The notes under the pieces are model-generated. The model was not told the DNA's origin. It did no database searches and saw only the letters and a program-made list of their open reading frames with translations. The position numbers were made by a program, and so were the translations under genes. A stretch of 58,509 bases of DNA from Deltaproteobacteria bacterium (lineage in GTDB: Bacteria > Desulfobacterota > Dissulfuribacteria > Dissulfuribacterales > QOAL01): NCBI GenBank assembly GCA_027028245.1, contig JALVJO010000154.1:1-58509 (forward strand), read 5' to 3'. Positions within the stretch are counted from its first letter, which is position 1. Every line of letters begins with the position of its first letter. Shown here one piece after another: positions 52,625 through 58,509 of the stretch.

Positions 52625-53218
52625 ATGAACCCGGATAATTCACCTGGCAGGTTTGCCGAAAATGCAGAAAAAATTGCTATAATAATCTGCAGTATATTTC
52701 TTTTATGCACAGGAGAGGGCATATGTATTGCCATTGGACCGCAAGGAGAGGGTACTCTTATCATAAGCCGATCTTCCAGCAGGATGGGGCCTTGCATGAA
52801 GGAAATGGATCTCAGGCGCAGGATGCTTCGGCAGATCAATTCTGCAAGGGCCAAGGCCAGATATTGCGGTAATATCAGATACCCAAGGGCCGGCAGCCTG
52901 ACATGGAACAGCAGGCTTGCACAAGCTGCTTTTTCCCATTCCCGGGATATGGCCTTCCATGAAATGTTCAGTCACAGGGGCTCAGACAACTCTGTAATGG
53001 CAGACAGGATTAAGGCTGCCGGCTACAGGGCCAGGGCCATGGGTGAAAATCTGGCCAGAGGCCAGAAAGATGTCGCTGGTGCAGTAAGATCATGGATGAA
53101 AAGTCCTTCTCATTGCGCCAACATAATGCTGCCTGAATTCACGGAGCTTGGCGCATCCTGCACGGTGGATCAAAGTGGAAGAAAATACTGGACCCTGATC
53201 CTTGCCGCACCCTTTTGA
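52625..53218 (+). CDS. CAP-domain (SCP/PR-1-like) exported protein
   Basis: A 197-residue protein with one hydrophobic segment (about 17-37, EKIAIIICSIFLLC) serving as signal or anchor, followed by a CAP domain (70-197): LTWNSRLAQAAFSHSRDM, HRGSDNSVMADRIKAAGY, MGENLARGQ, and WMKSPSHCANIMLPEFTELG. The two His and two Glu of the CAP cavity are visible. Bacterial members are exported proteins of unclear, possibly peptidase or lipid-binding, role. The ribosome site is weak. It follows the GH114-like gene by 32 bases and precedes the Fe-S gene by 21. Confidence 0.87.
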   Translation: MNPDNSPGRFAENAEKIAIIICSIFLLCTGEGICIAIGPQGEGTLIISRSSSRMGPCMKEMDLRRRMLRQINSARAKARYCGNIRYPRAGSLTWNSRLAQAAFSHSRDMAFHEMFSHRGSDNSVMADRIKAAGYRARAMGENLARGQKDVAGAVRSWMKSPSHCANIMLPEFTELGASCTVDQSGRKYWTLILAAPF

Positions 53219-53239
53219 TATTCAGGTTATTGGAGCAAA

Positions 53240-54481
53240 GTGGTGTCCCAGCCCGTGGATGACAAGTGCGTCAGATGTGGTGCCTGCCTTTCCGTATGCC
53301 CTGTTTATAAGGCCGAGCTCAAGGAGCGTTTTTCTCCCAGGGGCAAAAACTATCTCCTGAAAAAGAGCCGGATAGACAAAAAGAACCCCCTTTTTGTCGA
53401 GACCATCAAGGCATGCCTGCAGTGCGGTGCCTGTACTGCTGTCTGCAGTTCCGGTGCCGATGTCCGTTCATTAATAAGGGATGAGAGAAAAAGACACGGT
53501 TTTTTCAGGATCCTTCCAAAGCCTGTATATTCCCTGCTGGCCAGGCGAAATGTTGCAAGTTTTCTGCTGAAGGCAGCAGCAAATCTTCCGGCAGCCAGCG
53601 GGTATGACCTGGAAGGCAGGAGGGCAGAAGGCAGTATTCTGAAAAATCTTCTCCATTCGGGGAAGAGCCTTAAACCCGTGGCAAGATCCTTTCTTTCCAG
53701 TCCTGAAAGCTTCATTTTACGGTTTGCCGATCTGGTGGAGCCATCAGCCAGGAGAAAAGATATTCCGCGCACTGCACTGTTTGCAGGTTGCGTTCAGGAT
53801 CTCCTTTTTCCCGAGATCCCGGGGAAGATGGCCGCCCTGGCAGGCAACAGCGTTATTGTGCCTGAATCCCAGGCCTGCTGTGGGCTTCCGGCCTTTTCTG
53901 CCGGAGCAGACCATTATGCCAGGAAAACCATCCTCAGAAATCTCGATGCCTTTAAGGGAAGAGATTTTGAAATTCTTCTTACAGGATGCGCTTCTTGTGC
54001 CTCCATGATAAGAAAATGGCCGACACTTTTCCAGGAAGGCTCCGACCATTGGCACAAGGCAGTCTACCTTTCTGAAAGGGTCATGGAATTCAGCAGTTTT
54101 GCCTTGAAATTTCTGCATCCTTTAAACTGTATAACTGAAGGCCGCACTGCATTCCAGATGCCGTGCCATCAGCGTTTTGATCTTGGGCGGGCAGCTGATC
54201 CTGTCAGCCTCCTTGAGAGGAACCTGGGGGATGGGTTTTTGCATATAGATATCGGCTGCTGCGGCCAGGGCGGTATTTTCGGATTTTCACGGCCGGATAT
54301 CTCTGGTTTGATCCTTGATGATGTACTGTCTCTTCTTGGGCATGATATAAGCTGCCTGGCGACTACGTGTTCAGGCTGTCTTTTGAGGCTCAAGACAGGT
54401 CTTTCCGCTGCCAACGGGATCGGCAGGCAGGTCAGGGTGTGCCACCTGGTGGATACCATGATTCCGGATGTGCAGGATTAG
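53240..54481 (+). CDS. GlcF-like (Fe-S)-binding protein with two CCG domains
   Basis: Cytosolic iron-sulfur protein of 413 residues. Two 4Fe-4S ferredoxin clusters at the N-terminus (CVRCGACLSVCPVYKAE and CLQCGACTAVCSSG), and two CCG domains later (SQACCGLPAFSAGADHY and IGCCGQGGIFGF). This is the layout of glycolate oxidase subunit GlcF and of related lactate or heterodisulfide-type electron carriers. No flavoprotein subunit (GlcD/GlcE) is next to it, so the electron donor is unknown. The start is GTG with GGAG five bases upstream. Preceded by the CAP gene in the same direction. Confidence 0.88.
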   Translation: MVSQPVDDKCVRCGACLSVCPVYKAELKERFSPRGKNYLLKKSRIDKKNPLFVETIKACLQCGACTAVCSSGADVRSLIRDERKRHGFFRILPKPVYSLLARRNVASFLLKAAANLPAASGYDLEGRRAEGSILKNLLHSGKSLKPVARSFLSSPESFILRFADLVEPSARRKDIPRTALFAGCVQDLLFPEIPGKMAALAGNSVIVPESQACCGLPAFSAGADHYARKTILRNLDAFKGRDFEILLTGCASCASMIRKWPTLFQEGSDHWHKAVYLSERVMEFSSFALKFLHPLNCITEGRTAFQMPCHQRFDLGRAADPVSLLERNLGDGFLHIDIGCCGQGGIFGFSRPDISGLILDDVLSLLGHDISCLATTCSGCLLRLKTGLSAANGIGRQVRVCHLVDTMIPDVQD

Positions 54482-54560
54482 TATATGACTGAAGTTTCTG
54501 ACTTAAAATAACCTGGTGAAAGTAAAGACAAATAATGCATCCAACATCAAAGACTTTTTA

Positions 54561-54715
54561 GCCATGGACCCACAAGGACCCACATAGACAATTTGGCAGC
54601 CCTGACAAGGGCCGCCAAATACTCCAGGCAATAGTTGTCTTCTTGGAGTTTTAGTCATGCCAAGTCGGGCATGACTAAAGGTATTTGTCCATGTAAGTCC
54701 ATGTGTGTCCATGGC
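54561..54715. repeat. GCCATGGAC-bounded structured repeat
   Basis: Inverted ends of about 31 bases starting GCCATGGAC (54561) and ending GTCCATGGC (54715), 26 of 31 matching; each end is itself built of GGAC-spaced repeats. Inside are three hairpins: TTTGGC-N-GCCCT/AGGGC-N-GCCAAA near 54592-54619, ACTCCA/TGGAGT (54620-54650), and TAGTCATGCC/GGGCATGACTA (54654-54676). It fills much of the 325-base gap between the GlcF-like and rlmE genes. A related fragment lies at 58209-58280. Confidence 0.6.
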
Positions 54716-54806
54716 CAATCTAATGTTTTTAAACTAACTTGAGCGGGCATGAAAAAATTCTATATGCCTGCAGCATGCGGTAAAAAAATAGATCAGGTGC
54801 GGATAT

Positions 54807-55388
54807 ATGAAAAAGGTCCAGGATCACTATTTTCATAAGGCTAAAAAGGAGGGCTATCCGGCAAGGAGCGTCTACAAGCTCCAGGAGGCCCAAAAAAGAT
54901 TCAGGTTTCTAAGATCCGGTCAAATGGTGCTGGACCTTGGGGCCTCGCCCGGCTCCTGGGCAAAGTATGTCTCGAAAAAGGTGGGCCCTAAGGGGAAGGT
55001 GGTTGCCGTGGACCTTCATAATCTCAAGGTAAGTGCACCGAATATCGAATTTTTAAAGACCGATATATTTTCCATGGATCAGGGAAAATTCCTCCAGAAA
55101 TTCGGCAGGTTCCACGTGGTGCTCAGCGACATGGCCCCAAAGACCAGCGGCAGGAAAGACCTGGATCATTTCAGGTCAATAGATCTTGCCCGCATGGCCT
55201 TTCAGATTGCATGTAACGCCCTGGACCCAGAAGGCGTGTTTTTCTGCAAGGTCTTTGAGGGAGAAGACCTTCCTGATTTCAGAAAGGAGCTTCAGGGTGC
55301 CTTCAAGACGGTTAAGCTGTTCAAGCCCAAAAGCTCAAGGACAGAGAGTGTTGAAAAGTTTCTTTTCTGCCAGGGGAGAAAAGACTGA
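54807..55388 (+). CDS. rlmE: 23S rRNA 2'-O-ribose methyltransferase RlmE
   Basis: FtsJ/RlmE-type SAM methyltransferase of 193 residues that modifies U2552 in the A loop of 23S rRNA. The SAM-binding motif is DLGASPGSW (near residue 47), with VVLSDMAPKTSG (near 110) holding the catalytic Asp, and FFCKVFEGED (near 150) holding the Lys; the first catalytic Lys is in FHKAKKEGYPARSVYK. Normal length for the family. Followed by hemW after three bases. No ftsH is nearby, unlike in E. coli. Confidence 0.92.
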   Translation: MKKVQDHYFHKAKKEGYPARSVYKLQEAQKRFRFLRSGQMVLDLGASPGSWAKYVSKKVGPKGKVVAVDLHNLKVSAPNIEFLKTDIFSMDQGKFLQKFGRFHVVLSDMAPKTSGRKDLDHFRSIDLARMAFQIACNALDPEGVFFCKVFEGEDLPDFRKELQGAFKTVKLFKPKSSRTESVEKFLFCQGRKD

Positions 55389-55391
55389 ATC

Positions 55392-56537
55392 TTGGCAGGC
55401 CTATATATTCATATCCCCTTCTGCAGGAAAAAATGCAATTACTGCAGCTTTATTTCCTTCAGGGCCAGAAGCCTGGTCATTGAAAGATATTTTCAGGCCC
55501 TTAAAAAGGAGATGCAGCTTTACAGCCGCAAGCATTATATCAAGGACCTTGTTTTCGATACCATCTATCTGGGAGGCGGCACACCTTCCCTGGTGCCGCC
55601 GAAATTTATCTGTTCCATCCTGGATGACACCCTCGGGATGTTTCACTTTAAATCCCGGGACAGCCTCGAGGTATCCATGGAATGCAACCCGGATTCTGTC
55701 AGTCAGGAATTGATGGAAGCGGTGAAGGAAAGGGGGGTAAACAGGGTGAGCCTTGGTGTGCAGTCCATGGACGACGGGGAACTGCAGTTTCTGGGAAGGA
55801 TTCATGACCGAAACAGGGTCATTTCTGCAGTAGATACCCTCAGAAGAGCAGGTATTGAAAACCTGAGCGTGGATGTCATTTACTGTCTTCCGGGGCAGGA
55901 CAGGGAGGGTGTTATTTCAGGTCTCAAGGAAATCCTGTCTCTTGGGCCAAAGCATTTTTCGTGTTACGAGCTTACCCTTGAAAAGGGTACACCCCTGGAA
56001 GAATCTGCAGCCAAGGGGACCTTTAAGCTTCCTTGCCAGGAAGAAAGACTGGAGCTTACCATGGCCGTGGAATCCTTTCTTGAAAAAAGGGGTTACGGTC
56101 AGTATGAGATATCGAATTTTTCAATGCCCGGTTTTGAATGCAGGCATAACATGGGCTACTGGACAGGTGAAGAATATTTGGGGCTTGGATGTTCTGCCTG
56201 CTCATACCTTGAGGGTAAAAGGACAAAAAATACGCCGGTATTGGAAGATTATCTCGGGCTTTTGGAAGAAGGAAATCTACCCATATGTTACGCGGAAGAG
56301 CTGGATCAGAAGGCCCGCTTCAGGGAGGCCTTTGTCATGGCTCTCAGGATGAACCGGGGAATTTTGATCACTGAATTCTCGGAAAAGTACGGTGTAGATA
56401 TCCTGGACTATTACGGCAGGCTTCTCGGCCGCATGAAGGATTACGGCCTAATCCGTTTTTATAATGAAAACAAGGCACTGGCCCTGACTCCCAGGGGGCG
56501 TTATATTTCCAATTATGTTCTCAGCCATTTTGTCTGA
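55392..56537 (+). CDS. hemW: Radical SAM protein HemW
   Basis: Haem chaperone / HemN-like radical SAM protein, 381 residues. The SAM cluster motif CRKKCNYCSF (CxxxCxxC) is at residues 11-20. GGGTPSLVP and NPDSVSQELMEAVKERGVNR are typical of HemW, as is GYGQYEISNFSMPG and the C-terminal HemN_C winged helix with LALTPRGRYISNYV. The extended HemN N-terminal trip-wire is absent, which favours HemW. The start is TTG with GGGGAG about 13 bases upstream; it begins three bases after rlmE. Confidence 0.92.
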   Translation: MAGLYIHIPFCRKKCNYCSFISFRARSLVIERYFQALKKEMQLYSRKHYIKDLVFDTIYLGGGTPSLVPPKFICSILDDTLGMFHFKSRDSLEVSMECNPDSVSQELMEAVKERGVNRVSLGVQSMDDGELQFLGRIHDRNRVISAVDTLRRAGIENLSVDVIYCLPGQDREGVISGLKEILSLGPKHFSCYELTLEKGTPLEESAAKGTFKLPCQEERLELTMAVESFLEKRGYGQYEISNFSMPGFECRHNMGYWTGEEYLGLGCSACSYLEGKRTKNTPVLEDYLGLLEEGNLPICYAEELDQKARFREAFVMALRMNRGILITEFSEKYGVDILDYYGRLLGRMKDYGLIRFYNENKALALTPRGRYISNYVLSHFV

Positions 56538-56554
56538 AATCGTAAAGGGGCTCT

Positions 56555-57310
56555 TTGAAGATAGGTATGCCGGCTGAATTTCGTTTCATGAAGTTGCATG
56601 GAATCAGGGATTTGAATCGTAAACACAGTCAATGGAGTTTTTTTCTGAGGCGTCTGCAGCTTCTCATGGTTGCGGCCATGTTGCTTTTCGGGTGCACTCC
56701 AGGATTCAGAAAGGGCTGCAGGGATACTGTCTGTGGACCTGATGTAAAGATTATCGCATTTCATGTTCAGAAGAATTACGAGCTCATCCAAAGGCTTGGC
56801 AGGAGGCTCTATGCAAAAAATCCTCGTTATGAGCCGGATCCTGCCATGAGGGCCAAAAAGATAGATTCCATATTCAACAGGGGGGTGGAAGTATACCCAC
56901 GCCTCAAGGCACTTCCTTCCCACAGGCTTCTGGAGCAGGCCTTTGCCCCGAATCCCGAGGTTTCAGACAGGGTCTTTTTGCTGGTATTGGGATTGAAGAA
57001 GGGAATAGATGAGGCATATAACACAGGCGGAAGCCTTTTTCTGACAGGTTGCCAGATAGATCCAGGGCGTCTTGAACGTCTATACAGCAATTTTTCCCAG
57101 GTGAATTGGCGTATGAAGACCTATAGGGACAGGAAGGGGAAGCTTTTTTTCATCACAAATGAAGCAGGAGAAAATGGTTACATTAATATGGGTTTTGAAG
57201 TTATAATGACCAGCATGCTGACGAGGATAGGAGACGACATCTATCTCAGAGGCGGTCTTGAAAAGAATCTGGCCTTTCGCTTAAGCGCCATTTTCATCTC
57301 CATAATCTGA
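56555..57310 (+). CDS. Putative lipoprotein, hypothetical
   Basis: A 251-residue protein with a hydrophobic leader and lipobox LLFGC near residue 47, after an unusually long basic n-region; translation may instead start at an internal ATG (56567 or 56588). The TTG at 56555 has AAAGGGG seven bases upstream. The body has no family I know; it contains paired Cys (CRDTVC near 57), a helical middle and a Gly-rich C-terminal part (INMGFEVIMTSMLTRIGDDIYLRGG). Predicted to be anchored in the outer or inner membrane facing the periplasm. Co-directional with HemW and the YkgJ gene. Confidence 0.72.
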   Translation: MKIGMPAEFRFMKLHGIRDLNRKHSQWSFFLRRLQLLMVAAMLLFGCTPGFRKGCRDTVCGPDVKIIAFHVQKNYELIQRLGRRLYAKNPRYEPDPAMRAKKIDSIFNRGVEVYPRLKALPSHRLLEQAFAPNPEVSDRVFLLVLGLKKGIDEAYNTGGSLFLTGCQIDPGRLERLYSNFSQVNWRMKTYRDRKGKLFFITNEAGENGYINMGFEVIMTSMLTRIGDDIYLRGGLEKNLAFRLSAIFISII

Positions 57311-57329
57311 ATTTCAAGGAGTTTAAGGT

Positions 57330-58112
57330 ATGCCTGACGGACCTGAAACATATATGGATGATTCAAAGAGGCTCACGGATGAGGACACCTTCTGTTTTTC
57401 CTGTACGCCTGAAAAGAAGTGTTTTACCAACTGCTGTCATGACCTGAACCTGGTCTTGATGCCTTATGACATCATGGTTCTCAAGAACAGGCTCGGCATG
57501 ACATCAGGAGACTTTCTCAAAAAATATACATCGGTACACGTGGGCTTTGAAACAGGGCTTCCTGTAATAATGCTCAAGATGGAGGGGCCTTATCTCAAGT
57601 GCCCGTTCCTGGAGGAAGGAAAGGGATGCGCAGTTTATGAGGCACGGCCCGGTGCATGCAGGACATATCCCCTGGCGCGTATGGCAAGGCGCAGCAAGGA
57701 CATGGAAGGAGTGGAAGAGTTTTTTTATATTGTACGGGAATCTGACTGTCTTGGCTTCAAGGACTGCAGGACATGGACCGTGAAGGAATGGAAGGAAAAC
57801 GAGGGCTTGAACGAATACAACGAGATGAACGACGTGTTCGGCGAGCTGCTTCAGGCCAAGACAGAATCTGGCATCGACCGGCTTACGGCAGACCAGATAG
57901 ATATCTTCTACATGGGCTGCTATGATATAGATTCATTCAGGCAGCATTTTCTGGAAGGGCCGAACCTTGAGCGCTATATGGAGTCTCCAGAAGTGATAGA
58001 GTTGATATCCGGGGATGAAAAAGAGCTTTTGAAGTACGGCATGCGCTGGGTAAAAAAGAAGCTTTTTCTGGGCGGATGCCTTTCATGCAGTGCCGGTTCC
58101 TGCAGTACATGA
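57330..58112 (+). CDS. YkgJ-family cysteine-cluster protein
   Basis: A 260-residue protein of the YkgJ/CxxCxxCC Zn- or Fe-binding group (PF03692). Cys motifs: FSCTPEKKCFTNCC near residue 29, then KCPFLEEGKGCAVYEARPGACRTYPL near 100 (shown in parts: KCPF, GCAVYEARPGAC). The tail holds GGCLSCSAGSC. The function is unknown for most members; metal binding is expected from the Cys set. An AAGGAG site lies eight bases before the ATG, 19 bases after the lipoprotein gene. Confidence 0.87.
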   Translation: MPDGPETYMDDSKRLTDEDTFCFSCTPEKKCFTNCCHDLNLVLMPYDIMVLKNRLGMTSGDFLKKYTSVHVGFETGLPVIMLKMEGPYLKCPFLEEGKGCAVYEARPGACRTYPLARMARRSKDMEGVEEFFYIVRESDCLGFKDCRTWTVKEWKENEGLNEYNEMNDVFGELLQAKTESGIDRLTADQIDIFYMGCYDIDSFRQHFLEGPNLERYMESPEVIELISGDEKELLKYGMRWVKKKLFLGGCLSCSAGSCST

Positions 58113-58208
58113 GGCGAGCCGGTCAAAAAGAGCTAAGCCGAAAGCTTAAAACCTAGATACTGAACTGCAAAAGCAGATACCTGCACCAATATCTTTTTTG
58201 CCGTGGAC

Positions 58209-58280
58209 GCACATGGACAAAGACTACTTCTTTTTTATGCCCGACTCAGTATGAAATAATCCTAGGAGTCCCGGAATTCA
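58209..58280. repeat. Fragment of the GCCATGGAC-type repeat
   Basis: GCCGTGGACGCACATGGACA at 58210-58229 matches the right end of the element at 54561-54715 read in reverse, followed by ATGCCCGACT as in that element's last hairpin. It is a single end, with no second arm within the remaining sequence. Confidence 0.45.
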
Positions 58281-58347
58281 GGAACAGGCAGAACCCTTTG
58301 GAGCTTATCCTATGGCCTGCCGCACAGGGAATAAGGACTTATAAGTT

Positions 58348-58509
58348 ATGCCAGAACAGAAATCAACTGCCGAATCCAAGGCGAAAGGCCTGCTGGCCAG
58401 ACCGGTTCTCTGGATAGCAGCAGGGCTGCTGCTCAGGTTCGGATTGGATCTGTTTGCTGAAATAAACCTTGGCAGAAAAAGGAGGATGAAAGATGGCAAT
58501 AAAGGCCTA
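58348..58509 (+). CDS. Small membrane protein, open at window edge
   Basis: ATG at 58348 with AAGGA about 10 bases upstream; the frame stays open to the end of the window. The first 45 residues have a basic N-terminus, one hydrophobic helix (PVLWIAAGLLLRFGLDLFA) and a basic tail (GRKRR). At 58493 another ATG in a different frame (MAIKA) has a strong AAAGGAGG site seven bases upstream, so the next gene may begin there. Neither is long enough to name. Confidence 0.45.
   Translation, partial: MPEQKSTAESKAKGLLARPVLWIAAGLLLRFGLDLFAEINLGRKRRMKDGNKGL

Overview
The window is about 58.5 kb of a bacterial chromosome with dense gene packing and moderate G+C. Gene content suggests an anaerobic or microaerophilic, sulfur-handling Gram-negative bacterium, most likely Desulfobacterota (old Deltaproteobacteria) or a neighbour. 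This is inferred from the two TauE/SafE permeases, the TIGR02186-type partner protein, the SLC13 carriers, the GH57 branching enzyme, the DUF3135 protein and the style of two-component genes; no taxonomic marker was tested. I saw no rRNA, tRNA or CRISPR array. Layout: (1) 1-10514, minus strand: a long head-to-tail run in which purL (PurS/PurL fusion) is followed by a hypothetical gene, an AI-2E-type permease, a PflX-like radical SAM protein, a PPP phosphatase, a hypothetical gene, a XerD-like recombinase and an SNF2 helicase cut by the window edge. (2) 10737-15688, plus: an AMP/thymidine phosphorylase-family enzyme, an archaeal-like PRPP synthetase, a CPA-type antiporter, a CBS protein and a DUF3135 protein. 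(3) 15743-19720, minus: a cysteine synthase/cysteinyl-tRNA synthetase fusion with degenerate HIGH and KMSKS motifs, followed by murJ. (4) 20090-39429, mostly plus: an accessory-looking region bracketed by three paralogues of a PEP-synthase-like protein (ATP-grasp domain, swivelling His domain, then a C-terminal domain I do not recognise). Between them lie a variant PPP phosphatase, two TauE/SafE permeases, an SLC13 permease with TrkA-C domains, an ArsB/NhaD carrier, universal stress proteins, a SUMF1-like exported protein and a TIGR02186-like membrane protein. A sigma-54 promoter with two upstream palindromes sits in front of the second TauE operon. (5) 39594-46344: a single-domain response regulator, a histidine kinase plus sigma-54 activator pair, and a GAF/PAS hybrid kinase with a TM2 protein. 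(6) 46391-58509, plus: a pseudouridine synthase, a GH57 glucan-branching enzyme, a GH114-like protein split by a MITE, a CAP protein, a GlcF-like Fe-S protein, RlmE, HemW, a lipoprotein and a YkgJ-family protein. How the parts fit together: the phosphorylase and PRPP synthetase fit nucleotide salvage next to de novo purine synthesis (purL), although they are on opposite strands. The TauE/SLC13/USP/PEP-synthase-like block looks like one functional module for anion (sulfite, sulfate or organic sulfonate) movement and stress, possibly driven by the local sigma-54 activator. Mobile DNA is small and non-autonomous: two copies of a ~230-bp MITE (43368-43593 and 50821-51056), a CCTAAATCC-bounded element (39976-40120) and a GCCATGGAC-bounded structured repeat (54561-54715, with a fragment at 58209-58280). 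The second MITE copy has an 8-bp target duplication. It splits the signal-peptide codons of the GH114-like gene, and the intact gene can be reconstructed by removing it.
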